64,000 nucleotides of DNA from a gamma proteobacterium HIMB55 (GCA_000227505.4 AGIF02000001.1:1074035-1138034); one strand, 5' to 3'. Shown: positions 1-9,116, counted from the stretch's first letter. Numbers and translations are program-made. Notes: generated by a model not told the origin, from the sequence alone.

Positions 1-958
1 TTACTGTTGTGGTGCTTCCAGTGGGACTCCTAGGTTTAGCCATAACTGAAGCGCATTTTGAGTTGGGTGGATGGCTATTGACCGGCATCGCTGCGCTGGT
101 GAATGAACTGCTCTCGATGATGCTTGCGGCTACTACAATCAGCGGCCTAGGGCGACTAGAGTCCGTTTATGTTCACTCCGGCATTATTTTATACCTTGCA
201 GTAGCTGCAATGGCTGGCACACTGCCCAAGAAATTAAGCACACTAATTATCTTATTGCTCCCCTGTTCCATTAGCGGATCTAATCACCTTACTAACGCGG
301 CAGAGATGGTTGTCAGTGATGTGGGGCAGGGGACCATGGTTCTCTTCTCTAGCGATGATCATTACCTTCTCTACGATACCGGAGGGCTAATTGGCTCTGG
401 AGTTTCGATTGCCGAACGGGAAGTGATTCCATGGCTTAAATCACGCGGTATTAGCGAGATCGATCTTTTGGTGGAGCGCCTTGCGCTATGGGTCGGAAGC
501 TACCTCTCTCAATGGCTTTCAGCGTATCTGTGATGACAGGTACGGGACAGGGCATTGCCAATACGAACGCCGACTCCTGCGTGGTCCTAATCGAATATCA
601 CGGTCAGCGGATAATCCTTGCAGGGGATATTCCAGCATCAACCGAGCTTGAATTAATCGCCGGTGGATCGCTTCCACCAAAAGTCGATATTTTGGTTGCC
701 GCGCATCACGGCTCGGCGACATCGAGCTCGCAGACCTTTATAGACAAGGTAGACCCCGCTCATACTGTATTCACGACAAAACGGGCTAATCGCTTTAACC
801 ATCCTCATGATTCGGTGTTGCGCCGCTTCTTAAATACAGAGACAAAACTATGGGACACGGCTCAAGACGGTGCCGTGACCTTCAAGCTGGTGGGATCCAG
901 GACTTTTTCAGCAAGTGGTATGCGAAGCGTAAACTCACCCTACTGGGCTCAATTTTGA
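1..958 (+). pseudogene. comEC: ComEC/Rec2 DNA-uptake channel, C-terminal part, disrupted
   Basis: The frame is open from the window edge, so the N-terminal part lies outside. ComEC is the inner-membrane channel that passes single-stranded DNA during natural transformation; its C-terminal metallo-beta-lactamase domain is a putative nuclease. Frame 3 (to 533) shows two hydrophobic segments and the domain start DVGQGTMVLFSS...YDTGG, then EIDLLV, after which the family has a metal-binding S-H-x-D-x-D-H stretch. Here it is absent, and the frame runs into unrelated residues and a stop at 531-533. The rest of the domain (NTNADSCVVLIEYHG, ILAGDI, AAHHGSATSS, NRFNHP) reappears in frame 2 and ends at 958. 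The join is near 470-480. Some tens of residues are lost and the frame is shifted. The family assignment is firm. Whether the break is biological or an assembly error is open. Confidence 0.8.
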
Positions 959-973
959 TTGAGAAGTCGTTGC

Positions 974-1001
974 TTGGCTCCACCTGATAGCGGGGTATAC
1001 T
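974..1001 (+). promoter_or_regulatory. Candidate sigma70 promoter of the exbB-murB run
   Basis: TTGGCT (974-979) and TATACT (996-1001) are separated by 16 bases, in the gap between the broken comEC and exbB. Transcription would start about 20 bases before the exbB start codon at 1028, and a purine-rich GGGAGA lies just before that codon. A separate promoter here would explain how the essential genes downstream survive disruption of comEC. Assigned by eye only. Confidence 0.45.
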
Positions 1002-1027
1002 CTGATTGAGTTCTGGGAGAACCAATC

Positions 1028-1645
1028 ATGTTAGATCTACTCATCGCCGGTGGTTGGGTGATGCCTGTTATCGTTTGTTGTTCGATAGTGGCAGTAAGCA
1101 TCTGTATCGAACGTTATTTTGCCTTAGATCGCCAAAAGATTGCGCCGCCTCATTTGCTTGCAACGGTTTGGCGAGACCTTAAACAAGGCGAGCTTAATGC
1201 CAAAAAGCTGAATGAGCTTCGCGCAGGTTCGCCTTTGGGTGCCATTTTGGCGGCTGGCATATCGAATAGGGCGCAAGGTCGGGATGTTATGAAGGAGAGC
1301 ATCTCTGAGGCTGCGAGTCACGTAGTTCACGACCTCGAAAAGTACCTGAACTCCCTGGGTACAGTTGCGGCTGTGACGCCGCTCTTGGGTCTTCTTGGGA
1401 CCGTTGTTGGGATGATTGATGTATTTACTCAAATCACTACTGTCGGGACGGGAAACGCAAATGCGCTTGCAGGCGGTATTTCAGAGGCATTATTGACCAC
1501 CGCAGCCGGCCTTATAGTGGCCATTCCAGCGCTGGTGATGCATCGGTATTTCACGGGATTGGTTGAGTCGTTAGTCGTTAGTCTTGAACGTGAAGCTATA
1601 AAGCTGGTGGATGCGCTGCACAGCGGAGCGCAGCAGGAATACTGA
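1028..1645 (+). CDS. exbB: MotA/TolQ/ExbB proton-channel family protein
   Basis: Inner-membrane proton channel subunit that works with ExbD to pass proton-motive force to a periplasm-spanning partner. The 205 residues show the ExbB/TolQ pattern: one N-terminal helix (about 9-27), a cytoplasmic loop, and two further helices (about 111-133 and 155-175) carrying the conserved TPLLGLLGTVVGM and glycine/alanine-rich ISEALLTTAAGL motifs. The start at 1028 has a GGGAGA ribosome site 9 bases upstream. exbD follows after 2 bases. No TonB or receptor gene is adjacent; in this comEC-exbB-exbD-msbA-lpxK arrangement, known from many gammaproteobacteria, the pair is linked to envelope lipid genes and its energised partner is not established. 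The family is certain, the specific partner unknown. Confidence 0.88.
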   Translation: MLDLLIAGGWVMPVIVCCSIVAVSICIERYFALDRQKIAPPHLLATVWRDLKQGELNAKKLNELRAGSPLGAILAAGISNRAQGRDVMKESISEAASHVVHDLEKYLNSLGTVAAVTPLLGLLGTVVGMIDVFTQITTVGTGNANALAGGISEALLTTAAGLIVAIPALVMHRYFTGLVESLVVSLEREAIKLVDALHSGAQQEY

Positions 1646-1647
1646 GG

Positions 1648-2067
1648 ATGAATTTCAAGCGCCAGAGAAAAGAGTCTCTTGCGGTTAATTTGACACCGCT
1701 TATCGACGTGGTGTTTTTACTGCTGATTTTTTTCATGGTCTCAACAAGTTTTACGGATTTGAGTGAATTGGTAGTCAATCTCCCCGAGGCGGAGGGTGAG
1801 CAGCGTCAAGCTGAGAGCAAGGGATTAGAGATTGTTATTACGGCAAACGAGGAAATGTTTTTAAACGGAACGCCATTTCCTGCCGACGATAAAAATTTAC
1901 GGTTAATTCTCGTTGAAAAGGCGGGATCGCGTCGCGATATTCCTATATCAATCATCGCTGACGCCGATACGCGACATGCAATGGTCGTTATGTCGATGGA
2001 TACAGTGAGCCAGTTGGGGTTCAAACAACTATCGATCAGTACCCAAAAACCGCTAGCGAGTGAATAA
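1648..2067 (+). CDS. exbD: ExbD/TolR family biopolymer transport protein
   Basis: Partner of the upstream ExbB. The 139 residues contain a short cytoplasmic N-terminus (KRQRKES), a single membrane helix (about 17-34) with the conserved NLTPLIDVVFLLLIFF motif, and a periplasmic domain of about 100 residues. Asp20 sits where the family's proton-carrying aspartate lies (Asp25 in E. coli ExbD). It starts 2 bases after the exbB stop and ends 2 bases before msbA, so it is translated as part of the same message. By sequence alone it could be called ExbD or TolR; the absence of TolA, TolB and Pal nearby argues against TolR. Confidence 0.88.
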   Translation: MNFKRQRKESLAVNLTPLIDVVFLLLIFFMVSTSFTDLSELVVNLPEAEGEQRQAESKGLEIVITANEEMFLNGTPFPADDKNLRLILVEKAGSRRDIPISIIADADTRHAMVVMSMDTVSQLGFKQLSISTQKPLASE

Positions 2068-2069
2068 CA

Positions 2070-3893
2070 TTGTCAAAGAAGACTCAACACGCGACGAATG
2101 ACGCCCAGCTTTATGGGCGACTCTTGTCGTACGCGTTTCAGTATAAGTGGTCGCTAATCCTCAGTTTTCTTGGGTTTGTTGTTTACTCACTCGGCAATGT
2201 CCTGCTCGCGGACTTAACGCAGTTTCTGCTTGACTCGCTGGGTGGCCAACAAATGATGAGCCTTGGGTTTGTTGCTCAAGCGTCTCAGTGGTTATGGCCC
2301 CCTGGTGATAAATCAGCAACCGACTACGCACGCATCGCCGTGCCTATTGCGGCAGTGGTTCTCTCACTGGGTCGTGCACTTGGTTTCTTCGCGGGTTCTT
2401 ATTTTATGAATAAGGTGGCTCGGTCAGTAGTCCATACGGTGCGAACCGAACTCTTTGGTGCGCTAGTCCGAGCTCCAAAGGTGCATCTCGATCAATTTTC
2501 GACGGGTGAGCTTTTGTCGAAGGTGACTTTTAATGTAGAGCAGGTGAGTGGTGCTGCGTCGGATGCACTCAAAACGCTGCTAAGAGAGGGGCTGACCATC
2601 GTTGCACTCGTCTCTTACATGCTCTATCTGAATTGGGAATTAACCGCTGTATTTTTCGTCGTAGCGCCTGCGATTGGTCTTGTCGTGCATGTTGTGGGCA
2701 AACATTTTCGACGGTATAGCCGTCGTATTCAGGATTCTATGGGGTCGGTTACCGAGGTTACAGCTGAAAGCCTAGCAGGACTTGATGATGTGAGAATCTA
2801 TGGCGCCACAACGCAAGTAAGCGAGCGGTTTGAGTCAGCTAGCGCATTCAATAAACAGCAAAGTCTCAAGCTCGCCTTCGTACAGGCAGCCTCCACCCCT
2901 ATTATGCAAACCCTATTGGCGCTCGCTTTGGGAGCGCTGTTTTGGTTCGCTCTTGATCCCGAGGTCCTTACCGAGTTCAGTGCGGGTTCATTGGTTGCAT
3001 TCATTACCGCCGCGGCGCAGTTGGGCAAGCCCATTAGAACCTTAAGTAGCATTCAGAGCATCATTCAGCGAGGACTTGCGGCTGCCGAAGATATCTTTAT
3101 CCAGCTCGATACCCCGCCCGAAAGCGACGAGGGTTCTGCAAGGCCTGCCCAGGTGAAAGGTAAGGTTGAATTCCGCGCTATCGATTTTAAGTACCCAAGT
3201 GCGCAAACAAACGCGATCTCGGACGTCAGTTTTTTGATCGAGCCAGGTCAAACGGTTGCGGTGGTGGGTAGGTCAGGTAGTGGTAAGAGCACGCTCGTTA
3301 AGCTGTTGGCGAGATTTTACTTGCCGACATCTGGAGAAATCCTGCTTGACGGAAAGAACGTGAAAGACATCGCTCTAGCGCATTATCGTGAACAGCTCGC
3401 TTTTGTACCCCAGAACATAACTATTTTTAGCGACTCTGTTGCGGGCAACATTGCCCTTGGTGCGATGAACCAGTCAGAGAGGAAAGCGATCGAGAGCGCA
3501 GCTGAGCAAGCTCAGGCAGCCAAGTTCGTGCAAGACCTTGAGGATGGCTACGACACGTTAATCGGCGATCAAGGTCTTGGGTTGTCGGGTGGGCAGCAAC
3601 AGCGCATTGCGATAGCGCGGGCTTTGCTCAAGCAAGCGCCAGTGCTGATATTGGACGAGGCGACGTCGGCATTAGACACCGAGTCAGAGGCGCTGATTCA
3701 GTCTGCATTGGATAAGAGCCGAGAGGGTCGGACAACGTTTGTTGTTGCGCACAGGCTATCGACAATTGAGTCCGCCGACTCGGTTCTGCTTATGGATGAG
3801 GGTAGGGTCGTTGCTCAAGGAAGTCATCAGCAATTACTGGACAGCGAGCCACTTTATCGCTCGCTCCATCAGCAAGGATTTACCGCCGAATGA
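2070..3893 (+). CDS. msbA: Lipid A export ATP-binding/permease protein MsbA
   Basis: ABC half-transporter that flips core-lipid A across the inner membrane. The 607 residues begin with a six-helix exporter domain (about 1-340), followed by a nucleotide-binding domain with Walker A GRSGSGKST (near 400), Q-loop FVPQN, signature LSGGQQQR (near 505), Walker B VLILDEATSALD (near 527) and a switch histidine in VVAHRLST. Its position directly before lpxK supports MsbA over other lipid or peptide exporters. The start is TTG at 2070, two bases after the exbD stop; an in-frame stop at 2061-2063 rules out an upstream start, and the ribosome site is weak, suggesting translational coupling. The stop overlaps lpxK by four bases. 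Confidence 0.93.
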   Translation: MSKKTQHATNDAQLYGRLLSYAFQYKWSLILSFLGFVVYSLGNVLLADLTQFLLDSLGGQQMMSLGFVAQASQWLWPPGDKSATDYARIAVPIAAVVLSLGRALGFFAGSYFMNKVARSVVHTVRTELFGALVRAPKVHLDQFSTGELLSKVTFNVEQVSGAASDALKTLLREGLTIVALVSYMLYLNWELTAVFFVVAPAIGLVVHVVGKHFRRYSRRIQDSMGSVTEVTAESLAGLDDVRIYGATTQVSERFESASAFNKQQSLKLAFVQAASTPIMQTLLALALGALFWFALDPEVLTEFSAGSLVAFITAAAQLGKPIRTLSSIQSIIQRGLAAAEDIFIQLDTPPESDEGSARPAQVKGKVEFRAIDFKYPSAQTNAISDVSFLIEPGQTVAVVGRSGSGKSTLVKLLARFYLPTSGEILLDGKNVKDIALAHYREQLAFVPQNITIFSDSVAGNIALGAMNQSERKAIESAAEQAQAAKFVQDLEDGYDTLIGDQGLGLSGGQQQRIAIARALLKQAPVLILDEATSALDTESEALIQSALDKSREGRTTFVVAHRLSTIESADSVLLMDEGRVVAQGSHQQLLDSEPLYRSLHQQGFTAE

Positions 3894-4900
3894 CGACGGG
3901 TAGAGATTGGCTAGAGGATGCGGTCAATCGTTCATGGTACGGCCGCATCGGTGTCACTTATCTCCTCTTGCCATTACAACCCATCGCTGCTCTGGTGATT
4001 TGGTGGCGGCGTAGGTTCCGCCCTCGTGCAAAATTCGCTGCACTCGGCGCACCGATTATCGTCGTTGGCGGACTCACTGCGGGCGGTACGGGCAAGACCC
4101 CAACGCTTATAGCCCTGGTGCGTTACCTTTCGGGGAAGGGGCTCAAGGTGGGCGTTGTCAGTCGGGGGTATGGTCGAGAGGCCGGAAAGAGCGGATTGCT
4201 CGTAGAGGTCGAACATAGTGCTGAAAAAGTTGGCGATGAACCTCTATTGATTAAGCGTTCAGTGCCTACCGCATCGGTTATGGTGGGTGATTCTAGACTT
4301 GCCGCGGCAAGAAGCCTCTTCAGAGAGCAGGGCGTCAGCGTCATATTGTCCGACGACGGTTTACAGCATTATGCCTTACCTCGAGACTTTGAAATTGCGG
4401 TGCTCGATGCTAATCGGCGGTTTGGAAACGGTTGGCTGCTGCCGGTGGGCCCATTGCGAGAGCCCATAAAGCGTCTTCAATCTGTGGATTTTGTGCTTGA
4501 ACGTAATGGTTCAGATCCTGCCAGTGCGTTTCACTACGTACCTACGCGGTTGGTCACTGTAGACGGTAAAGAGCGGCTTTCTGTTTCAGACGCGTCGAAC
4601 CAATGGGCCGGGAAAAAGGTGGTTGCAGCAACGGGTTTGGGGCAGCCAAGCCAGTTTTTTAGTTTGCTGAGTGACCTTGGTCTGGAGTGTGAAACGGTCA
4701 ATGTTGCTGATCATGCAGTCCTAGATCTTTGGGCTATCGAAACTCATTTCCAACCCGATATTGTCGTCGTTACAGCCAAAGACGCGGTAAAACTCGAGGT
4801 GGAGTCGTGCCATAATGTTTGGGTGTTAGAGGTTGAGGCAGAGCTGCCCGATTCCTTGTATTTAGCCATCGAGCAATCCTTAAAGCAGGTTTCTATCTAA
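3890..4900 (+). CDS. lpxK: Tetraacyldisaccharide 4'-kinase
   Basis: Phosphorylates the 4' position of the lipid A disaccharide at the inner membrane, the step before Kdo addition. 336 residues: an N-terminal hydrophobic helix (about 22-38) anchors it, then a P-loop GLTAGGTGKT at 61-70 and the SDDGLQH motif near 146-151, both typical of LpxK. The start ATG overlaps the msbA stop (ATGA), so the two are translationally coupled. kdsB follows after 10 bases. Many gammaproteobacteria have a small ycaR/Trm112-like gene between lpxK and kdsB; there is no room for one here. Confidence 0.93.
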   Translation: MTTGRDWLEDAVNRSWYGRIGVTYLLLPLQPIAALVIWWRRRFRPRAKFAALGAPIIVVGGLTAGGTGKTPTLIALVRYLSGKGLKVGVVSRGYGREAGKSGLLVEVEHSAEKVGDEPLLIKRSVPTASVMVGDSRLAAARSLFREQGVSVILSDDGLQHYALPRDFEIAVLDANRRFGNGWLLPVGPLREPIKRLQSVDFVLERNGSDPASAFHYVPTRLVTVDGKERLSVSDASNQWAGKKVVAATGLGQPSQFFSLLSDLGLECETVNVADHAVLDLWAIETHFQPDIVVVTAKDAVKLEVESCHNVWVLEVEAELPDSLYLAIEQSLKQVSI

Positions 4901-4910
4901 AGGTGTTTTC

Positions 4911-5654
4911 ATGTACCACGTTGTGATTCCAGCTCGATATGGCTCCACTCGGCTTCCTGCCAAAGCCCTGGCCGATATTAATGGTAAACCTATGGTCTAC
5001 TGGGTTTGGCGTCAGGCTTTGCAGAGCAAGGCGCTGAGCGTGACGGTTGCTACTGATGATGAGCGAATTCGATCGGCGCTCAGTCCGCACGGTGTCGATG
5101 TGGCAATGACTGCCTCCGATCACCCATCGGGTACTGATCGATTAGCCGAGGTGGCTAGAGCGAAGGCGTGGGCGGCAGATACCGTGGTCGTCAATCTACA
5201 AGGCGATGAGCCATTGATGCCTGTGGCTAATGTTGAGCAAGTGGCCGAATTAATGCTGTCTCATCCAGAGGCCTCTATCTCAACGTTGTGCGAGCCTATT
5301 GCTTCTTACGCGACGTTTGTTGACCCCTCGGTTGTGAAAGTTGTCGCAGATAGTGACGGCAGAGCCCACTACTTTTCTCGTGCGCCGATACCGTTTGACA
5401 GAGACGGTGATGCCACGAGCGCTCCTGCCGAGGCTCGGAGGCATATTGGTCTTTACGCGTACCGTGTCGGATTTTTGGAAGGCTTTAGCTTGGGGTCCGT
5501 CGCACCCTACGAGCGTCTCGAATCGCTTGAGCAGCTCCGTGCATTGCACAGTGGCCATGAAATTCGAATCGCGGACGCAAAAGAGACTGTCCCTGCAGGC
5601 GTTGATACGGAAGCTGACCTCGAGGCCGTCAGAGCTATCATGGCGGGGCAATGA
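4911..5654 (+). CDS. kdsB: 3-deoxy-manno-octulosonate cytidylyltransferase (CMP-Kdo synthetase)
   Basis: Activates Kdo with CTP to give CMP-Kdo, the donor for the inner core of LPS. The 247 residues open with the nucleotide-binding signature IPARYGSTRLPAKAL (6-20) and carry the metal-binding LQGDEP around Asp99, plus HPSGTDRL and a C-terminal GVDTEADL stretch, all standard for KdsB; length matches E. coli (248). It sits in the LPS run between lpxK and murB, and its TGA overlaps the murB ATG by four bases. Its product and LpxK's feed the same pathway. Confidence 0.95.
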   Translation: MYHVVIPARYGSTRLPAKALADINGKPMVYWVWRQALQSKALSVTVATDDERIRSALSPHGVDVAMTASDHPSGTDRLAEVARAKAWAADTVVVNLQGDEPLMPVANVEQVAELMLSHPEASISTLCEPIASYATFVDPSVVKVVADSDGRAHYFSRAPIPFDRDGDATSAPAEARRHIGLYAYRVGFLEGFSLGSVAPYERLESLEQLRALHSGHEIRIADAKETVPAGVDTEADLEAVRAIMAGQ

Positions 5655-6673
5655 GCGCGCTCCACGCCAATGTTTCATTACGCGATCTGAATAGCTTGCG
5701 ACTGCAATCTAAGGCCGCCTGGTTTGTGTCCGCCACCTCAGCGGATGAAGTGCGAACAAGTGTTCGGGAGGCCCGCGCCAAAGGGGTCCCGCTTGTACCT
5801 CTAGGCGGAGGAAGCAATGTAATCCTGGGCCCAGAAATTGCCGCGCTCGTGGTTCATGTGAACATTTTGGGCCGAGAGGTGATCGAAGACGCTGAGGATC
5901 AGGTGATCGTCCGTGTCGGCGCTGGCGAAAGCTGGCACGAAACCGTTTTGTGGGCGCATCAGAATGGCTATTACGGTCTGGAAAATCTCGCGTTGATACC
6001 GGGCAGTGTCGGGGCGGCACCCGTGCAAAATATTGGTGCTTACGGGGTCGAAGTTGAGAGCTTCATCACGCAGGTAAACGTCGTCGATAGTTTGTCGGGT
6101 GAATCGGAAACGCTGAGTGGTGAAGACTGCGGATTCGGCTACCGTAACAGTGTTTTTAAGCGCGAGGGCGGTAAGCACTGGGTGATAACTTCGGTCGATT
6201 TTCGTCTCTCCAAGGGACCGGTCTGCTGTATTGAATATCCGGACTTGCGGGAGATGAGCGGTGATAAACCGGTTACCCCAGCAAGTATTCTCAAGGAGGT
6301 GGTAGCTATTCGCACCAGAAAGCTCCCGGATCCTAATGTGCAGCCAAATGTCGGTAGCTTCTTTAAAAACCCTATCGTCAGTCGCGAGCATGCTCGAACG
6401 CTGCAAGATGAGCACGATGCCATGCCACAGTTTCCCGTTCAGGGGGGTGGAATAAAGCTGTCAGCTGCTTGGATGATCGATTATTTGGGCTGGCGCGGTG
6501 TCGAAGAGGGGGGAGTCAGGGTGGCTGACCAGCATGCGCTTGTCTTAATAAACGAATCTGCAATCTTTGCGTCAGAAATCATTGTTTTAGCTAACAAAAT
6601 TCGGACGTCCGTAAAGAGCGTTTTTAACGTAGAGTTAGAAATCGAACCGCAAACGATAGCGTTGGATTCCTAA
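5651..6673 (+). CDS. murB: UDP-N-acetylenolpyruvoylglucosamine reductase
   Basis: FAD-dependent, NADPH-using enzyme that makes UDP-MurNAc for peptidoglycan. In 340 residues it has the FAD-binding GGGSN (52-56) and IPGSVGAAPVQNIGAYG (116-132), then GYRNSVFK (163-170) and the catalytic serine in GSFFKNP (Ser236; Ser229 in E. coli). The length and the long middle loop fit the E. coli-like type I enzyme. It overlaps kdsB by four bases and ends 2 bases before uvrC, so peptidoglycan and LPS precursor genes share one message here. The low-molecular-weight phosphatase gene often found between kdsB and murB is absent. Confidence 0.94.
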   Translation: MSALHANVSLRDLNSLRLQSKAAWFVSATSADEVRTSVREARAKGVPLVPLGGGSNVILGPEIAALVVHVNILGREVIEDAEDQVIVRVGAGESWHETVLWAHQNGYYGLENLALIPGSVGAAPVQNIGAYGVEVESFITQVNVVDSLSGESETLSGEDCGFGYRNSVFKREGGKHWVITSVDFRLSKGPVCCIEYPDLREMSGDKPVTPASILKEVVAIRTRKLPDPNVQPNVGSFFKNPIVSREHARTLQDEHDAMPQFPVQGGGIKLSAAWMIDYLGWRGVEEGGVRVADQHALVLINESAIFASEIIVLANKIRTSVKSVFNVELEIEPQTIALDS

Positions 6674-6675
6674 AA

Positions 6676-8508
6676 ATGACGAAGGCTGGCTTTGACGCAG
6701 AGTCCTTTCTTAAGCAGCTGACTACACGTCCCGGCGTGTATCAGATGTACGACAGTGCTGGCGGTCTTCTATACGTTGGCAAGGCCAAGAACCTAAAGAA
6801 TCGTGTGACCAGCTATTTCAGGGCGAGTGGTCTCTCGGCGAAGACGATGGCCCTTGTGGCGCGCATACGTGATATTCAAGTCACTGTTACGACCACCGAG
6901 CGCGATGCCTTGCTACTTGAGCACAACCTAATCAAGGAATATCACCCACCGTACAACATTCTCTTAAAAGACGATAAGTCTTACCCCTACATCTACCTGT
7001 CATCGGAAGATAAATGGCCAAAACTGGGATTCCATAGGGGACCTAAACGTCGGAAGGGTGAGTACTTTGGGCCGTATCCGAGTGCTGGTGCGGTGCGCTC
7101 GACGCTTCACCTGATGCAGAAGGTGTTTAAGGTCCGCCAATGCGAAGAGTCATACTTTAGAAACCGCTCTCGCCCTTGTTTGCAGTATCAGATTGGGCGT
7201 TGCTCGGGCCCCTGCGTAGGGCTTGTGAGTGACGAGGATTACAAAAAACAGGTGGAAAACTCCGCGTTGTTCCTGAGCGGTAAATCGCAAAAGGTGATGA
7301 AGCGACTAGCAGATGATATGGAGCAAGCCGCGGAGAAGCTCGAGTTCGAAAAGGCGGCGGAATATCGCGATCAACTTCAGCGCTTGCAGGATGTTCAGGC
7401 GAGCCAGGGTATTGAGGGCTCTCGTGGGGAACTTGATTTGCTGGCAGTTAAGCAAGCCCACGGCCAGGCCTGCGTTCAAGTCTTGTTCGTCAGAGAGGGC
7501 CGCGTTTTAGGTTCTCGGACCTATTATCCCGCCACGCAGCTTGAGGAAGACGAAACGTCGGTTCTCGACGCTTTCATCCCTCAGTTCTATTTGTCGGGCA
7601 GGCAGACGATCCCACAAGAGATTGTTGTAAGCCATAAGCCCAACTATGCAGAGTTACTTGCTGACACCTTGATGGAGGAGAGCAAGCGCAAGGTTGTGAT
7701 TAAGACATCAGTCCGTGATGCAAGGGCGCGCTGGCTGCAACTCGCAAAACAGACTGCTGAAAGCAATTTAGACTCTTTCCTGAGTGGGAAGCAGACGATG
7801 GCAGGGCGACTGGAGGCGCTTCGCAGAGAGTTGGATTTGGAGATGTCCCCAACGCGAATGGAGTGTTTTGATATTAGTCATAGCTCGGGGGAGGCAACCG
7901 TTGCGTCCTGCGTCGTGTTTGATAGCAATGGGGCCCGCAAGGCCGACTATCGAAAGTTTAATATCGAAGGCATCACAGGCGGCGACGACTACGCGGCTAT
8001 GCAGCAGGCGTTGGAGAGGCGCTACCGTAGATTGTCAAAGGGCGAGGGCACATTGCCCGATGTGCTGTTCATCGATGGCGGAAAAGGACAGGTATCACAG
8101 GCGCAACAGGTGCTCGAGCAGTTCGAGCTCACGTCGGTCAAGGTGGTTGGTGTTGCAAAGGGTACAACCCGAAAAGCAGGTTTCGAGACATTGATCGACG
8201 GTGATACTGGGGCTGAGACACAACTACGAGGCGATAATCCCGCCCTGCACTTGATTCAGCAGATTCGTGATGAAGCTCACCGATTTGCCATCAGTGGGCA
8301 TCGAGGTCGGCGCTCGAAGGCGCGCAAGCAGTCCACGCTAGAAGGCATTGCGGGTGTTGGCTCAAAGCGCCGGCGTGATTTGCTACGCCATTTTGGCAGT
8401 ATCCGCGGTGTTGAGAACGCTTCGGTTGATGAAATTTGCAAAGTAGAGGGGATCAGTGCGACTCTCGCGCAGAGTATTTACGATCACCTACACACCGTTG
8501 AACATTAA
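6676..8508 (+). CDS. uvrC: Excinuclease ABC subunit C
   Basis: Makes both incisions in UvrABC nucleotide excision repair. The 610 residues match the family length and order: an N-terminal GIY-YIG nuclease (PGVYQMYD...LLYVGKAKNLKNRV, about 19-95), a UVR/UvrB-binding helix pair (EKLEFEKAAEYRDQL, near 215-230), the RNase H-like second nuclease (ECFDISHSSGE, FIDGGKGQ) and a C-terminal tandem helix-hairpin-helix (LEGIAGVGSKRRRDLLRHFGS). It starts 2 bases after murB and is followed by pgsA and a glycine tRNA, the same uvrC-pgsA-glyW order as in E. coli. Confidence 0.96.
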   Translation: MTKAGFDAESFLKQLTTRPGVYQMYDSAGGLLYVGKAKNLKNRVTSYFRASGLSAKTMALVARIRDIQVTVTTTERDALLLEHNLIKEYHPPYNILLKDDKSYPYIYLSSEDKWPKLGFHRGPKRRKGEYFGPYPSAGAVRSTLHLMQKVFKVRQCEESYFRNRSRPCLQYQIGRCSGPCVGLVSDEDYKKQVENSALFLSGKSQKVMKRLADDMEQAAEKLEFEKAAEYRDQLQRLQDVQASQGIEGSRGELDLLAVKQAHGQACVQVLFVREGRVLGSRTYYPATQLEEDETSVLDAFIPQFYLSGRQTIPQEIVVSHKPNYAELLADTLMEESKRKVVIKTSVRDARARWLQLAKQTAESNLDSFLSGKQTMAGRLEALRRELDLEMSPTRMECFDISHSSGEATVASCVVFDSNGARKADYRKFNIEGITGGDDYAAMQQALERRYRRLSKGEGTLPDVLFIDGGKGQVSQAQQVLEQFELTSVKVVGVAKGTTRKAGFETLIDGDTGAETQLRGDNPALHLIQQIRDEAHRFAISGHRGRRSKARKQSTLEGIAGVGSKRRRDLLRHFGSIRGVENASVDEICKVEGISATLAQSIYDHLHTVEH

Positions 8509-8522
8509 TTTTCGGAGCTAAT

Positions 8523-9092
8523 GTGCGTTGGACGCTTCCTAATATCCTCACTTTATTGCGCGTTGGCTGTATCCCGCTAATGGTGGCGGCGTTTTATCTG
8601 GCGGGACCTTACTCTGGCTTTCTGTCGGCGCTCATTTTTTTGATAGCGGCGATCACTGATTGGTTCGACGGTTGGCTTGCGCGTACGCTAAACCAGGAGA
8701 GTGAGTTCGGTGCCTTTATGGACCCGGTGGCAGACAAATTAATCGTCGCTACAGCGTTGGTTCTGTTAGTGGCGCATTACGACAATATGTGGATAACGCT
8801 CGCGGCGATGGTCATCATCGGTCGTGAAATTCTGGTCAGCGCATTGCGCGAGTGGATGGCTCGTAGCGGGCGTAGCGAGTCTGTGGCCGTGACCATCGTT
8901 GCGAAATTCAAGACAACGCTTCAAATGACGGCCATAACCATTTTACTGTGGCGCTCCGATGAGGGCCCCAGTGATACGTGGCTATTGGCGGGTTACGTCG
9001 CCATGGTCATTGCTGTTGTTTTGACGCTGTGGTCAATGTGGAGCTACTTACAGGTCATGCTGGGCAGCTCAGGTAACAACGAAACTGCTTGA
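8523..9092 (+). CDS. pgsA: CDP-diacylglycerol-glycerol-3-phosphate 3-phosphatidyltransferase
   Basis: Integral membrane enzyme making phosphatidylglycerol phosphate, the committed step to PG and cardiolipin. The 189 residues contain the complete CDP-alcohol phosphotransferase motif D-G-x2-A-R-x8-G-x3-D-x3-D from Asp49 to Asp71, and about five hydrophobic helices. The start is GTG at 8523; the ATG two bases earlier (8521) is out of frame and soon reaches a stop. A GGAG-like ribosome site lies at 8514-8517. It follows uvrC by 14 bases. Confidence 0.93.
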   Translation: MRWTLPNILTLLRVGCIPLMVAAFYLAGPYSGFLSALIFLIAAITDWFDGWLARTLNQESEFGAFMDPVADKLIVATALVLLVAHYDNMWITLAAMVIIGREILVSALREWMARSGRSESVAVTIVAKFKTTLQMTAITILLWRSDEGPSDTWLLAGYVAMVIAVVLTLWSMWSYLQVMLGSSGNNETA

Positions 9093-9116
9093 CCGTTAGG
9101 GCACAGCGAATACACT
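9089..9116 (+). promoter_or_regulatory. Candidate promoter of the glycine tRNA
   Basis: TTGACC (9089-9094) and TACACT (9111-9116) are 16 bases apart and overlap the pgsA stop codon. A start about 7 bases downstream would fall just before the mature tRNA end at 9126. The placement suits a stable-RNA promoter. Assigned by eye. Confidence 0.45.

Noticed and set aside
5341-5694. 117-codon open frame inside kdsB
   Set aside because: It is a shadow of kdsB in another frame; kdsB has full family motifs over the same bases.
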